Below are positions 9,432-19,300 of a DNA stretch of 64,000 bases, piece by piece; positions within the stretch are counted from its first letter, which is position 1, and each line of letters begins with the position of its first letter. The notes beneath the pieces were generated by a model that saw only the letters and a program-made list of their open reading frames with translations, was not told where the DNA came from and searched no databases. Made by a program: the position numbers and the translations under genes. This DNA comes from Vibrio tasmaniensis (GTDB lineage Bacteria > Pseudomonadota > Gammaproteobacteria > Enterobacterales > Vibrionaceae): assembly GCF_024347635.1 (NCBI RefSeq), contig NZ_AP025510.1, positions 1,860,001 through 1,924,000 on the forward strand, written 5' to 3'.

Positions 9432-10073
9432 TTAATACTCTAGGAAGAACTCTACACCTAGCTCATTAGTACGCTCACTGCGAATCTTACCTTCACCATC
9501 TCTGTGTTGATAAGAGCCACCAATCGCAAATTTGTTGGTCACTAAATAGCGTAAACCTAGGTGGTAAACTTCCTCATCAAACAAGTCACTGCGATTCACT
9601 TGTACACTGCCGTTCGCTATCCAACGTTTCGCAAAGCCATAGTTGAGTTCTGCTTTTATCCCTTGGATAAACTCCGAGTCTGACGAGCGAGTAATGTTCG
9701 TTCCATTATCTTCGACCTCCCCCTTCGTGATACCAAGCAGGTAGTATGCCACTATATCGAGATCTCGCTTAATGCTGTAACGGTACCCAATGCCCGGCAT
9801 AAGGGTATCCATTCTAGTTGTTGAGTCATCTGGGTGAATGAAACGAGCACTGTAGTCGCCCAACAATAGCCAATCATCCGTTATCGCATAGCTGATCCCT
9901 AACCCATACGATGATGCATTGTTATTGCTGCCTGCATCTTCATTCAAACTTCCCGAATGAGCGGTGGCGTATACATGGTCATAATCAAGAATATCCACAC
10001 TGTGAGTCTCGGCCCACGAACTCGAAGAAAACATAAAAGCTGCAGATACTAAACTAAGTTTCCACTTCGGCAT
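9432..10073 (-). CDS. Outer-membrane beta-barrel protein, unknown function
   Basis: A 213-residue protein with a signal peptide (MPKWKLSLVSAAFMFSSSSW, cleavage near AWA-ET). The rest alternates polar and hydrophobic residues in short strands and ends in an aromatic residue (FFLEY), typical of outer-membrane barrels; about eight to ten strands fit. It also resembles porin/OmpW-like families only in general form, so I give no family. ATG 10073 is preferred over 10082 because AAAGG then has proper spacing. Convergent with aspC, divergent from the CNB-CBS gene. Confidence 0.65.
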   Translation of the reverse strand: MPKWKLSLVSAAFMFSSSSWAETHSVDILDYDHVYATAHSGSLNEDAGSNNNASSYGLGISYAITDDWLLLGDYSARFIHPDDSTTRMDTLMPGIGYRYSIKRDLDIVAYYLLGITKGEVEDNGTNITRSSDSEFIQGIKAELNYGFAKRWIANGSVQVNRSDLFDEEVYHLGLRYLVTNKFAIGGSYQHRDGEGKIRSERTNELGVEFFLEY

Positions 10074-10223
10074 TCCTATCATCCTTTAACTGTCACCCTA
10101 TTAATTGAAAGATTAGTCTATCCCTAAGACTTTAAAAAGGTTTTAGCTCACAGATTGATTTGTGACGGCAAAATATTATCAAATGTTGTACCATGAAATC
10201 ATACAAACCAATGGATGATCATT

Positions 10224-12113
10224 ATGGATGCTGAGTTATTAGAGATTCAAAACTTTCTGGCACAATACCCCCCTTTCACAGAACTCCCTGAGGAGATGTT
10301 GGCGAAAGTAACCAGTAGCGTCGAAATTTCTTATTACCGCCAAGATACCCCTATCATTCACTTTGGTGACCAGATTAATGATCTTTACATTGTTCGAAGC
10401 GGCGAAGTAGAAGTCTATCGTCGTAAAGGAGAGCTCTATAACCGGCTGGATGAGGGACACTTATTTGGCCAAATGGGGTTACTCACCAACAATAAGGTTC
10501 GCTTCCCTGTAAAGGCAACAGAAGACACCCTACTCTACTGTATCCCTGAACCTATTTTCCAAGAACTCTACGACAACTATGACTCATTCGCTGACTTTGT
10601 CGAAGTGGAAGATAATGCGCGATTGCGTCAGGCTAACTCAGACAGCAACGATGCTAACGATCTAACCACATCAAAGGTAAAGACGCTGCTGACTAGCGAA
10701 GCGCCAATGATCGAAAAAACCCGAACCATCCAACAAGCTGCAACCATGATGGCGCAAGATAATGTGTCATCTTTGCTGATCATCGACCCCGACATTGTGG
10801 AAGATGATGAAGACGATTCGACGCCCGTCATTGGCATCATTACCGATCGTGATCTATGTACTCGAGTTTTAGCTGAAGGGCTCGATCCATCGGATGAAGT
10901 ATCAAGTGTCATGACAGCAGAGGTAATCTCACTCGATCATAATGCCTATGTATACGAAGCCATGATGACAATGCTTCGCTATAACGTCCATCACCTACCC
11001 GTGCTAAAAGATAAGAAGCCTATTGGTATTATCGAAGCGACAGATATTGTACGTTACGAATCTCAAAACTCACTGTTGTTGGTAAGCAGTATCTTCCAAC
11101 AGCAAAGCATCGAAGACCTCAAAGTGCTTTCTGAGCAAGTAAAAGACAGCTTTGTGCGCTTGGTTAACGAAGACGCCAACGCCCACATGGTAGGTACCGC
11201 AATGTCGGTAATTGGCCGTAGCTTTAAACAACGAATTATTGAACTAGCCGAAGATAAGCTCGGTAAAGCGCCGATCCCTTATTGTTTCCTCGCGCTCGGC
11301 TCGATGGGGCGTGATGAGCAGCTGCTCGTTACTGACCAAGATAACGCAATTATTCTTGATGATACCTATGACGAGAAAAAACACGGCAAGTACTTTGAAG
11401 AACTGTCGACCTTCATTTGTGATGGCTTAGACCAATGTGGTTATGTGTACTGTACGGGAGACATCATGGCGACGAACCCAACGTGGCGTATGACACGTCG
11501 ACAATGGGAAGAATGCTTTGCTGATTGGATTGATGATCCAAACCCGAAAGCGCTACTGAACGCCTCTATTTTCTTTGACTTAGATGGTGTTTATGGCCGC
11601 CTAAAATGGGCAGAACAACTGAACAGCTTTATTGTTCGCCGCGCACGTAAGAACAACCGTTTCTTAGCATGTCTTGCTCGTAATGCGCTTAACCGTACAC
11701 CACCACTTGGCTTCTTCAAAGATTTCGTAATGGAGAAAGATGGTCGTCATAACAACTCGATCAACCTTAAACGTCGTGGTACCGCACCACTTGCCGATCT
11801 AATTCGTGTTCACTCTTTGGCGGTCGCCTCTCGCTCGAAGAACTCGTTTGAACGTTTGGATGACATTATCGACGCAGGTATTCTGCCAAAAGGCCGAGCT
11901 CAAGACTTGAAAGATGCAATGGAGTTTATCTCCTTAGTTCGTATTCGCCACCAAGCACACGATGTCGACAACAACATAGAACCGGATAACAACATTGAGC
12001 CAGAGAACCTATCTGACTTCGAGCGACGCAACCTAAAGGACGCATTCCAAATATTAAGTAATGCACAGAACTTCCTTAAGTTCCGTTATCAAGCCAGCAA
12101 TAAGTTTAAGTAG
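10224..12113 (+). CDS. CNB-CBS-DUF294 signalling nucleotidyltransferase-like protein
   Basis: About 629 residues. Domains in order: cyclic-nucleotide-binding fold (about 10-130, with GDQINDLYIVRSGEVEVYR), a CBS pair (about 160-300, including GIITDRDLCTRVL and PIGIIEATDIVRYE), a DUF294 nucleotidyltransferase domain (about 330-470, with LGSMGRDEQLLVTDQDNAI, similar to GlnD-type transferases) and a DUF294 C-terminal helical domain. It is probably a cytoplasmic regulator sensing nucleotides; the target is unknown. ATG 10215 is an alternative start three codons earlier. The exonuclease gene begins five bases past the stop, so the two are co-transcribed. Confidence 0.85.
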   Translation: MDAELLEIQNFLAQYPPFTELPEEMLAKVTSSVEISYYRQDTPIIHFGDQINDLYIVRSGEVEVYRRKGELYNRLDEGHLFGQMGLLTNNKVRFPVKATEDTLLYCIPEPIFQELYDNYDSFADFVEVEDNARLRQANSDSNDANDLTTSKVKTLLTSEAPMIEKTRTIQQAATMMAQDNVSSLLIIDPDIVEDDEDDSTPVIGIITDRDLCTRVLAEGLDPSDEVSSVMTAEVISLDHNAYVYEAMMTMLRYNVHHLPVLKDKKPIGIIEATDIVRYESQNSLLLVSSIFQQQSIEDLKVLSEQVKDSFVRLVNEDANAHMVGTAMSVIGRSFKQRIIELAEDKLGKAPIPYCFLALGSMGRDEQLLVTDQDNAIILDDTYDEKKHGKYFEELSTFICDGLDQCGYVYCTGDIMATNPTWRMTRRQWEECFADWIDDPNPKALLNASIFFDLDGVYGRLKWAEQLNSFIVRRARKNNRFLACLARNALNRTPPLGFFKDFVMEKDGRHNNSINLKRRGTAPLADLIRVHSLAVASRSKNSFERLDDIIDAGILPKGRAQDLKDAMEFISLVRIRHQAHDVDNNIEPDNNIEPENLSDFERRNLKDAFQILSNAQNFLKFRYQASNKFK

Positions 12114-12118
12114 GGCCT

Positions 12119-12835
12119 ATGAACAAACTATTCAGATCACCCGCGGTCGATTGGCCATTTAAGTTTGCTCAAAAGCTGGAACGAGCGAGAGACGAGCGCT
12201 TAAAGCAATTTTATAGCCAGCCTCTTCCTTCTCCTGATACTCCAGTGTCAGAAATAAAGTTTTTAGCGGTAGACTTTGAAACAACCGGTTTAAACCCAAA
12301 CAAAGATGGAATCATTACCATCGGGCTAGTTCCGTTTACGCTCAATCGAATCTACTTGCGACAAGCTAGACACTGGACACTAAGGCCAAAACAGAAATTG
12401 GAAGAAGATTCAGTGGTTATTCATGGTATCACTCATAATGACATCATTGATGCGCCAGACTTGAGTGAAGTATTAGATGAGATTTTAGAATCAATGGCGG
12501 GGCATATCCCAGTCGTTCATTATCGTCGCATCGAGCGTGATTTCTTGGATAACGCACTGAAAGTGAGATTAGGTGAAGGGATTGAGTTTCCAGTCCTCGA
12601 TACGCTCGAGATCGAATCTCAAATCCAGAACAAACTGGCTGGCGGATTATGGAATAAGCTAAAGGGCAAGAAGCCTGCGTCAGTGAGATTAGGGCAGAGC
12701 CGCCGTCGGTACCACTTACCCGACTACACGCCGCATCATGCATTAACGGATGCAATTGCGACAGCGGAGCTTCTGCAAGCGCAGATTGCGCACCATTTTA
12801 GCCCTGACGTGCCGGTTAAAGATTTCTGGTTATAG
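12119..12835 (+). CDS. DnaQ-like 3'-5' exonuclease (DEDDh)
   Basis: A 238-residue protein with the exonuclease motifs in order: ExoI FLAVDFETTGL (about 48-58, D and E), ExoII in HYRRIERDFL (about 134-143), and ExoIII HHALTDAIATAEL (about 202-214). These form the DEDDh metal site. The family includes DNA polymerase III epsilon and repair or RNA-trimming exonucleases; this stand-alone copy has an N-terminal extension of about 40 residues. AGGG just before the ATG and a five-base gap to the upstream gene suggest translational coupling. Confidence 0.85.
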   Translation: MNKLFRSPAVDWPFKFAQKLERARDERLKQFYSQPLPSPDTPVSEIKFLAVDFETTGLNPNKDGIITIGLVPFTLNRIYLRQARHWTLRPKQKLEEDSVVIHGITHNDIIDAPDLSEVLDEILESMAGHIPVVHYRRIERDFLDNALKVRLGEGIEFPVLDTLEIESQIQNKLAGGLWNKLKGKKPASVRLGQSRRRYHLPDYTPHHALTDAIATAELLQAQIAHHFSPDVPVKDFWL

Positions 12836-12870
12836 CTAGATGAAAGACAGCTAAATCGCAGATGAAGCGA

Positions 12871-12897
12871 TTAGCTTTTAGCTTTTAGCTTTTAGCC
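12871..12897 (+). repeat. Heptanucleotide tandem repeat after exonuclease gene
   Basis: TTAGCTT three times plus TTAGCC, 35 bases after the stop codon. Compare the repeats at 9277 and 63783. Confidence 0.7.
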
Positions 12898-12921
12898 ACG
12901 AGTGATCAACATCAGAACTAA

Positions 12922-12957
12922 AAACGCTCACATTATCTAAATAGTGAGCGTTTTTTT
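12922..12957 (+). terminator. Intrinsic terminator of the CNB-CBS/exonuclease operon
   Basis: AACGCTCAC and GTGAGCGTT flank a 12-base A/T loop, followed by T7. The converging MOSC gene ends at 12976. Confidence 0.85.
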
Positions 12958-12975
12958 ACGTATTAGGAAAACAGT

Positions 12976-13668
12976 CTACTCCGCTGTCGGACCAACTAAT
13001 CGCATTTCCCAATCTTCGACTTTTCCAGTTTCAAGGCGACGCTCGATAAGTGCTCCCCAAGATTCTACTAAAGGCAGCTCCACCAATTCTTTGAGCTCTT
13101 GTTTATCCAAACAACCTGTGAACACCGCTCCCATGATTCGAGTTAACGGCCATTCTGGGTAAGGCCTTTCACATAGAATGATCTCATCTCCAGCACCGAT
13201 ATCACCCTCTTCCAATACTCGGAAGTACCAGCCTGTTCGCAGGGTATCTTGTAGCCTTCTTGCCATATCATTTTGATCGAATCGCACGTTCAGCTTCCAG
13301 CATGGCATACGTCCTTGCGAGACTTCCAATAATGTTGAGCCAATGCGAATCTTATCTTTTAAACAAATGGAAGTTTCAGTCACACCGCTTGAACTTATAT
13401 TCTCACCAAATGCGCCTGCAGATTGAAAGATGACTTTGTCGCCTAATTCTTCCTGCCAAATTGAGTAGTGCTCGCTTGGGTAGATATGAAGGGCTTTTTG
13501 AATACCGCCATGAAAACGAGGGTCAGCTTGCTCATCGTTAATAAAGCCAAGTTCAGTGGCACGCTGACGCTCAGGTAAAATTTGCTTATTAATTGCACTC
13601 TGAGCACCGTGTGCATAGGCAACGGTTTTACCAGCCAATACACTATTTACTACGCCTAACTTCTTCAT
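12976..13668 (-). CDS. MOSC domain protein, YiiM-like
   Basis: A 230-residue protein with the order of motifs seen in E. coli YiiM: ADPRFHGGIQKALHIYP (about 50), FGENISSSGVTE (about 88) and the conserved cysteine in QGRMPCWKLN (about 119), followed by the 3-alpha C-terminal part. MOSC proteins bind the molybdenum cofactor; YiiM/YcbX-type members detoxify N-hydroxylated bases. Start at 13668 begins MKKLGVVNSVL; GAAGGAA lies upstream. It is downstream of serC, but a terminator separates them. Confidence 0.82.
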   Translation of the reverse strand: MKKLGVVNSVLAGKTVAYAHGAQSAINKQILPERQRATELGFINDEQADPRFHGGIQKALHIYPSEHYSIWQEELGDKVIFQSAGAFGENISSSGVTETSICLKDKIRIGSTLLEVSQGRMPCWKLNVRFDQNDMARRLQDTLRTGWYFRVLEEGDIGAGDEIILCERPYPEWPLTRIMGAVFTGCLDKQELKELVELPLVESWGALIERRLETGKVEDWEMRLVGPTAE

Positions 13669-13689
13669 ATCTATTCCTTCTCAGCAAGT

Positions 13690-13716
13690 AAAAAAAGAGG
13701 AGCTTTCGCTCCTCTT
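13690..13716 (-). terminator. Intrinsic terminator of serC
   Basis: On the minus strand AAGAGGAGC and GCTCCTCTT pair around GAAA and are followed by T6. It lies 20 bases past the serC stop. Confidence 0.85.
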
Positions 13717-13735
13717 ATTGTGAATTACGCCCTAT

Positions 13736-14830
13736 TTAAGCGTATTTTCCTTCAAAGTCTTTCATGAAGTTGACTAATACTTGCACACCTTCCAAAGACA
13801 TTGCGTTGTATAGTGATGCTCGCATCCCACCTACCGCTCTGTGGCCTTTTAGTGATTTCAGACCTGCAGCATCAGCTAGCTCTAAGAACTTGCTGTCTAG
13901 CTCGGGTTTCACCAACTGGAAAGGTACGTTCATTCTTGAACGGTTTGCGGTGTGAACATCGTTTTTGTAGAAAGCAGAGCTATCAATCGCGTTATAAAGC
14001 AGTGCTGCTTTCTCTTTGTTCACCAATTCCATCGCTTCAACGCCACCTTGAGCTTTCAGCCACTTGAATACAAGACCAGATAGGTACCAAGCGTACGTTG
14101 GCGGAGTGTTGAACATTGAGTCTTTTTCAGCGAGCACTTTGTAGTTAAGAATGCTCGGCAATACGTCGTTTGCGAGTTCTAGTAGGTCATCACGCACGAT
14201 AGCAATGCAGATACCAGCTGGGCCAATATTCTTTTGAGCACCCGCGTAGATAACACCATACTGCGACACGTCGATCTTACGAGACAGAATATTAGATGAC
14301 ATATCCGCTACGATTGGCTTATCCGTTTGAGGAAGCTCACTGATTTCAATACCATCAATGGTTTCGTTTGGACAGAAATGTACGTACGCAGCTTCTGGGT
14401 CGATTTTCCAATCTTTAGCCGGAACAACCGCCGCTTTACCATCAATTGACGTCTTCGCGTTAAATACATCGATTTCACAATATTTGCTCGCTTCAGCCAC
14501 TGCGCTTTCAGCCCAGTAACCCGCATCGATGTAAGTCGCTTTCGTCGCGTCACCTAAAAGGTTTAAAGGAACAGCAGCGAATTGAGCACGAGCGCCCCCC
14601 TGACAGAAAAGAACTTTGTAGTTGTCTGGGATGTTCAGAAGATCACGTAAGTCCTGTTCGGACTCGTCAGCAACTTGAATAAATTCCTTGCTGCGATGGC
14701 TGATTTCCATCACGGAAGTCCCTAAACCATTCCAATCAATAAAGTCTGCTTGCGCTTGTTTCATTACCGGTTTAGGCAGTGCAGCTGGGCCAGCACTGAA
14801 GTTGAATACGTTATCTAATGTAAGTTCCAT
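13736..14830 (-). CDS. serC: Phosphoserine aminotransferase
   Basis: A 364-residue protein starting [19 protein letters not shown]. It converts 3-phosphohydroxypyruvate to phosphoserine in serine synthesis and also acts in pyridoxine synthesis. PLP lysine in [11 protein letters not shown]; the substrate motifs HRSKEF and [10 protein letters not shown] are intact. ATG 14830 is chosen by homology and AGGAG 11 bases upstream; the open frame runs on to 14899 over a terminator. aroA does not follow, unlike in enterobacteria. Confidence 0.95.
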   Translation of the reverse strand: MELTLDNVFNFSAGPAALPKPVMKQAQADFIDWNGLGTSVMEISHRSKEFIQVADESEQDLRDLLNIPDNYKVLFCQGGARAQFAAVPLNLLGDATKATYIDAGYWAESAVAEASKYCEIDVFNAKTSIDGKAAVVPAKDWKIDPEAAYVHFCPNETIDGIEISELPQTDKPIVADMSSNILSRKIDVSQYGVIYAGAQKNIGPAGICIAIVRDDLLELANDVLPSILNYKVLAEKDSMFNTPPTYAWYLSGLVFKWLKAQGGVEAMELVNKEKAALLYNAIDSSAFYKNDVHTANRSRMNVPFQLVKPELDSKFLELADAAGLKSLKGHRAVGGMRASLYNAMSLEGVQVLVNFMKDFEGKYA

Positions 14831-14898
14831 GGGGATAATTGCTCCTGCTAAATAATAACTATGCAAGTAATACCATGTTTTACTCAACATAAAAACCA

Positions 14899-14924
14899 CA
14901 AAAGAGGTCTTAAGACCTCTTTTG
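14899..14924 (-). terminator. Intrinsic terminator of the DUF945 gene
   Basis: A perfect palindrome around GAGGTCTTAAGACCTC, extended by AAAA and TTTT, 70 bases past the stop of the DUF945 gene on the minus strand. Confidence 0.75.
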
Positions 14925-14993
14925 TTTTGTACCGTATAAAATGTTTAAGCTTAACCTGCTAAATCACCCTATCAGTATTCAGCCTTGCTCTGT

Positions 14994-16256
14994 TTATTGA
15001 ACAAAAACCGGCATAAGTAGAGCAATTAATGGAATTTCTTGTCCATTTTCGAAGACTAGGTTTCCATTTTCTAGGTCAGCACGGATTTCATAACCACTTT
15101 GTGTTTCCTTGATCATTTCCATCACCAGCAATTCATCGATACCTTCACGGATGAACGGGTACTCTTCAACAAGCTCATTTGAGAAGCTAGAGTGAAGGTT
15201 GCCCGTTAATGCAGGTACAATCATCGAAGGATTACTGCTGATGTTTTCTGTCCCTTCCGGTACGCTCACCAACCACTTAGATTCGAATTGCCCTTTACCT
15301 AACTCTAGCGACATGTTGTTCATAGAAAGGTCGAAGCCTTTGGCAAACAGGATATCGATAAATGGAATGATCTCTGCAACGTCTTCTTGCGTCATCACAG
15401 GATTAGATTGGTAAATCTCGAAGATTTTCTCAAACGACTCGCTATCCAATTTCGACATTTCAAAATCGACGTTTAGGTTGTTCAACTGGCCTTCACTGGT
15501 CTCAATGTTTGCGACATCCAGCTTAAGGTTGCTGCGCAGACGCTTAGTGGCTTCATCTAGATGTGATTCAAAATCGTACTTAGAATTTTCAATAGTCATG
15601 AAAGGCTGCATTGCAGAGTCTGAAACCAAGAAGCTATCGATAGTAAAGTTCTGTGTGCCTAGCCAGTAACCTTTCGCTTGTTGGCCTGAACCCACACCTT
15701 TGAGATTAGACAGCGTTACCTCTTCACCGGTTTCAAAGTCAATTTGAACCGAAGGGATAGAAAGCTGGTAATCAACTTGCCCTAAAACAGTCGCGTGGCC
15801 AGAAAGATTCGATTTAGTGATCGATACCGAAGTACCATTCTCATCAGAACCTTGATGATTGAACTGGCTTAACTCAAAATTAAAGTCAGTGTTGCCGTTT
15901 AGCTCTGTACTAGTTGTCAGAGTTAGAGGCAAAATATCGGTATTATCAAACGTCGACAGCGCGTTTAAGCTCACTAAGCCATGACTAACCGCACTGTTAA
16001 TGACAAACTCACTCGGCAGTCCATCAATCGCAAGTTGCTCTTTCAGGTCTTCATCCGTCACAGTTAGACGAGTGGTTACGTTGGAGGACAAGTAACCTCT
16101 ATCGTATTCCACGATCTCGGCTTGAATGCTTGAATTGTTAAGCTTTGCAACGCCATCAGTAATGGCATTTTGTCCAATTTGCCCAACCGCTAGTGGCCAA
16201 CAAAGTGCCAATGAGATTGCTCCGCCGATTGCGCCAATTTTTCTTAACTGTTCCAT
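14994..16256 (-). CDS. DUF945 (YdgA-like) envelope protein
   Basis: A 420-residue protein with an uncleaved-looking N-terminal hydrophobic helix (residues 8-26) and a long soluble part made of beta-rich repeats, as in the YdgA/DUF945 family. Typical features are the early Y-DRGYLSS segment (about 50) and the C-terminal IREGIDELL (about 368). These proteins sit in the inner membrane with a periplasmic domain and have no established biochemical role. It is about 80 residues shorter than E. coli YdgA. Monocistronic, with its own terminator. Confidence 0.75.
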   Translation of the reverse strand: MEQLRKIGAIGGAISLALCWPLAVGQIGQNAITDGVAKLNNSSIQAEIVEYDRGYLSSNVTTRLTVTDEDLKEQLAIDGLPSEFVINSAVSHGLVSLNALSTFDNTDILPLTLTTSTELNGNTDFNFELSQFNHQGSDENGTSVSITKSNLSGHATVLGQVDYQLSIPSVQIDFETGEEVTLSNLKGVGSGQQAKGYWLGTQNFTIDSFLVSDSAMQPFMTIENSKYDFESHLDEATKRLRSNLKLDVANIETSEGQLNNLNVDFEMSKLDSESFEKIFEIYQSNPVMTQEDVAEIIPFIDILFAKGFDLSMNNMSLELGKGQFESKWLVSVPEGTENISSNPSMIVPALTGNLHSSFSNELVEEYPFIREGIDELLVMEMIKETQSGYEIRADLENGNLVFENGQEIPLIALLMPVFVQ

Positions 16257-16439
16257 GAGTTCTCTTTCTACACGTGTCTGTTTTTTTTAGTCTAACCCAT
16301 CAGTAGCAAACAAGAAACATTGAGTTAAATCAGCCTATTGCTCGATACTTAGATTGCCTCAATAAATTAACGGCTAGCTCTCATCCTTATTCAGCGGTTC
16401 TTGCTAGGCTAGAAGCGTCGCTACTATTAAGGTTGAGCT

Positions 16440-18383
16440 GTGAATCAATACGCTGTTATCTGTTTGGACAATAATCCGGTTAGCATTGAAAGAATACGCA
16501 CGGAGCTCGCTCCGCTAGCTTCTGTATTCGATATTTATACTGCCGAGAACATAGAAGACGCACATCACGCATTAGAAGATATCCATGATCACCACCAAAC
16601 CGTTGCCTTGGTGATCACGCATCATCATTCTGAATTTAATGGTGTGCAATTTCTTATTGAACTTGAGCAGCTGCCCCATAGTAATACCGCAAGAACGATA
16701 TTAGTCAGCGCTTCGTCAGACATTCAATCCATTTTAACCGCTGTGAATGAAGGTCGACTCAATCACTGCCTAACCAAACCGGTTCAAGATCAGGTTCTAT
16801 TCAAATCAGCGCAAAAAGAGCTGACTTCTTTTGTTATCCAATACGACTCAGACAACCTGCTCTCTTACAGTGATGCATTGGATCAACAGCGCTTACTCAG
16901 AGCACACATTGAACAAAAGATTCACTCTTTTCAATCAGGCTTCATTCACGACTACCACCAGCTTTCTGATAATGCCCTGGCTGAACGTGTCGTCAGTGCT
17001 TTACAAGATGTCTTCTCAAAAGATGACAAAACCAAGGCCCTTCGTGATTACTCCCCCGAACATCTGCTCACCGTAGAAGGTGAAGACAATCGCTTTTTAT
17101 GGCTGATCATTGAGGGTGAAGCGGCGCTCTACAAGAAAGACGAACTTGGGCAGCAACGGGAAGTGGTACGTCATTCCAAAGGGAACATCGTTGGCGGGAT
17201 GTCATTTGTAACTGGTGAGCCTTCGTTTTCTACTGCAATTACCCTAACCCAGACCCAAGTTATCAAGCTGGATAAAGATAGCTTTGCTCAGGTTATGCAT
17301 TCAAACAATACCCTGTTACCCCTATTCACCAATCTATTGCTCCGGCACTTTAACCGACGCTTACAAAGAAGCATCACCAATAAAATCAAGCTGCAGCAAA
17401 CGCTCGAATCACTGGAATCTGCCCACCAGCAATTGATTGAGAAAGAGAAGATGGCGATGCTCGGGCAACTTGTTGCGGGCGTCGCACATGAGTTAAATAA
17501 CCCAATTGCAGCCATACTGAGAAGTATTGAAACCTTGTCTGAACATCTCGATCAAATACTCGAGAACTCGGCACTCCCAGAATCAAATAAAGGGACGGAT
17601 GTATTAGCACATTCAAAAATGGCGAAGCCACTATCAACGGCTCAAGAAAGACAACTCGTAAAGCACCTCACCTCTACTATCGATGATCGTGCGCTAGCCA
17701 AAAAAGCCGTAAGACTGAACCTGAGCCAAGACTCTGCGGTTTTAGATACCTTAAAAGACTCCCCTGTCGCAGGCAAAGAGCTGCTCAATGACTTAGAGCA
17801 TTATCACTATGTTGGAAACTCTATCCGCTCAATTCAAGTTTGCAGCAAACGTATTGCCGATATGGTCAAAAGCCTAAAAAGCTATGCCCGAGAAGATGAA
17901 GAGGTTCGCCACTACGCGGATGTTCACGAAGGACTTGAAGATACCTTAGTGATCTTTGAAAACAGGCTCAAACATCACCAACTTGAAAAACACTACGACA
18001 CCGATTTACCGCCTTTGTTATGCCAGTCGCTCTCGCTGCAACAAGTGTGGACCAACCTTCTCTCTAATGCACTTGATGCTCTTTCAGAGCGAGGCAAAGT
18101 CTCTATCACCACATCTCAAGACACTAAAGGTGACGACACGTTTCTTGTAGTGCAAATATCGGACACTGGACACGGTATCGCCAAAGAAGACATCAACACT
18201 ATTTTCAACCCAAACTTCACGACCAAAAAAGAAGGCAACTTCGGTTTAGGGATTGGGTTATCCATTTCTCAACAAATCGTTTCGGCTCATCAAGGTTTTA
18301 TTTTGGTGGAGTCTGAGGTAGGCAGCCATACACACATGCAAGTGTGGCTTCCATTCAAACAAGAAGGAGCACCTCATGAATAA
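16440..18383 (+). CDS. Histidine kinase with degenerate receiver and cyclic-nucleotide-binding-like domain
   Basis: A 647-residue soluble protein starting at GTG 16440. Domains in order: a receiver fold (1-130), a cNMP-binding-like domain (about 200-305, with EGEAALYKKDE and GEPSFSTAITL), a coiled-coil, a dimerisation domain with phospho-accepting H350 in GVAHELNNPIA, an insert of about 100 residues, and an ATPase domain (LLSNALDAL, DTGHGI, GLGIGLS). In the receiver, the site aligned to the phosphorylated Asp is His61, and one of the acidic pair is Asn11, so it cannot be phosphorylated in the usual way. The next gene overlaps by 8 bases and encodes an intact receiver. Confidence 0.87.
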   Translation: MNQYAVICLDNNPVSIERIRTELAPLASVFDIYTAENIEDAHHALEDIHDHHQTVALVITHHHSEFNGVQFLIELEQLPHSNTARTILVSASSDIQSILTAVNEGRLNHCLTKPVQDQVLFKSAQKELTSFVIQYDSDNLLSYSDALDQQRLLRAHIEQKIHSFQSGFIHDYHQLSDNALAERVVSALQDVFSKDDKTKALRDYSPEHLLTVEGEDNRFLWLIIEGEAALYKKDELGQQREVVRHSKGNIVGGMSFVTGEPSFSTAITLTQTQVIKLDKDSFAQVMHSNNTLLPLFTNLLLRHFNRRLQRSITNKIKLQQTLESLESAHQQLIEKEKMAMLGQLVAGVAHELNNPIAAILRSIETLSEHLDQILENSALPESNKGTDVLAHSKMAKPLSTAQERQLVKHLTSTIDDRALAKKAVRLNLSQDSAVLDTLKDSPVAGKELLNDLEHYHYVGNSIRSIQVCSKRIADMVKSLKSYAREDEEVRHYADVHEGLEDTLVIFENRLKHHQLEKHYDTDLPPLLCQSLSLQQVWTNLLSNALDALSERGKVSITTSQDTKGDDTFLVVQISDTGHGIAKEDINTIFNPNFTTKKEGNFGLGIGLSISQQIVSAHQGFILVESEVGSHTHMQVWLPFKQEGAPHE

Positions 18384-18873
18384 GTACCTAATTTTATGTG
18401 TCGATGATGAGCCAGAGGTTCTCAACAGTGTCCTTCAAGATTTAGCACCATTTGAAGACAACTTTATTGTTGAAGGAGCCGAATCGGTCGATGAAGCTAA
18501 GCAAGTAATTAAAGAAATGGGACAGGAAGGTATCAAGCTCGCCTTAATCTTGTGTGACCACATCATGCCTGACAAAACGGGCATCGATTTTCTTATCGAA
18601 CTTAACCAGCACGATTCTACAAAGCCAACACGCAAGCTGCTGCTCACCGGGCAAGCCGGGCTTGATGATACAGTCACAGCAATTAATAACGCGGCGCTTG
18701 ATTTTTATATTTCAAAACCTTGGCAAGGCGATCAACTGAGAGACACGATTACTCAACAACTGACAGACTATGTCATTGCTAACGACAAGCAGCTACTAAA
18801 CTGGACTTCCATCTTAGATACCGAGCGCATACTGACGTCAATGGCAAGCAAGCGAACAAGTTTCGGCGAATAG
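18376..18873 (+). CDS. Stand-alone response-regulator receiver
   Basis: A 165-residue protein with a complete receiver: acidic pair D10-D11, phosphorylation site D61 in LILCDHIMPD, T in LLTGQAG and K in ISKPWQGDQL. The C-terminal 40 residues look like a short helix rather than a DNA-binding or enzymatic output. The start overlaps the end of the kinase gene by eight bases, with AAGAAGGAG upstream, so the two are translationally coupled and very likely partners. Its first 60 residues align with the kinase's own receiver, which suggests duplication of this domain. Confidence 0.87.
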   Translation: MNKYLILCVDDEPEVLNSVLQDLAPFEDNFIVEGAESVDEAKQVIKEMGQEGIKLALILCDHIMPDKTGIDFLIELNQHDSTKPTRKLLLTGQAGLDDTVTAINNAALDFYISKPWQGDQLRDTITQQLTDYVIANDKQLLNWTSILDTERILTSMASKRTSFGE

Positions 18874-19300
18874 CAGTTAATACTTGTCGGTAGATAACAG
18901 CGAACACTATTGGTACATCACTGTTACCGGCCAATAAAGACGAACCTTGCTGGTGAAGAGTGGTTAGCACGTAGAAGGTGGCGGAAAACGAGTTGCTGCT
19001 CAATAATCGCGATTTCCTACCTAAGATGTGAAGTCATTTGCGTACAGCGCGTAAATTAAGTGTGTCTAATCGTTATCAATAACGAGTGAATGGATAATAA
19101 ATTTTGCCAAATAGCCTTAAAACATGAGATCTCTGTAACAGAGCAGTACTTTACTTGCGTATTTTTTGACTAAATGACAAATGAACAGCATTTTTATGGG
19201 TTATTTTTCCGTGAGTTAGATTAAACTGTCTCAATGTTTATGGTTTGCCTGTTTTTTATCAAACCAAAGGGATCAACACTAATAAAGGTTTACGATCGTT
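18874..19300. other. Intergenic region upstream of the 184-aa outer-membrane gene
   Basis: No gene that I can support lies here. There is a near-palindrome TCGTTATCAATAACGA (19069-19084) and A/T-rich sequence close to the next start, fitting a promoter region. A 74-codon antisense frame that overlaps the receiver gene end lacks support. Confidence 0.5.

Noticed and set aside
10148..10165. TCACA-N8-TGTGA as CRP site upstream of the CNB-CBS gene
   Set aside because: The half-sites are in the reverse order of the CRP consensus.
13801..14067. Plus-strand frames inside serC
   Set aside because: Shadows of a well-conserved gene on the other strand.
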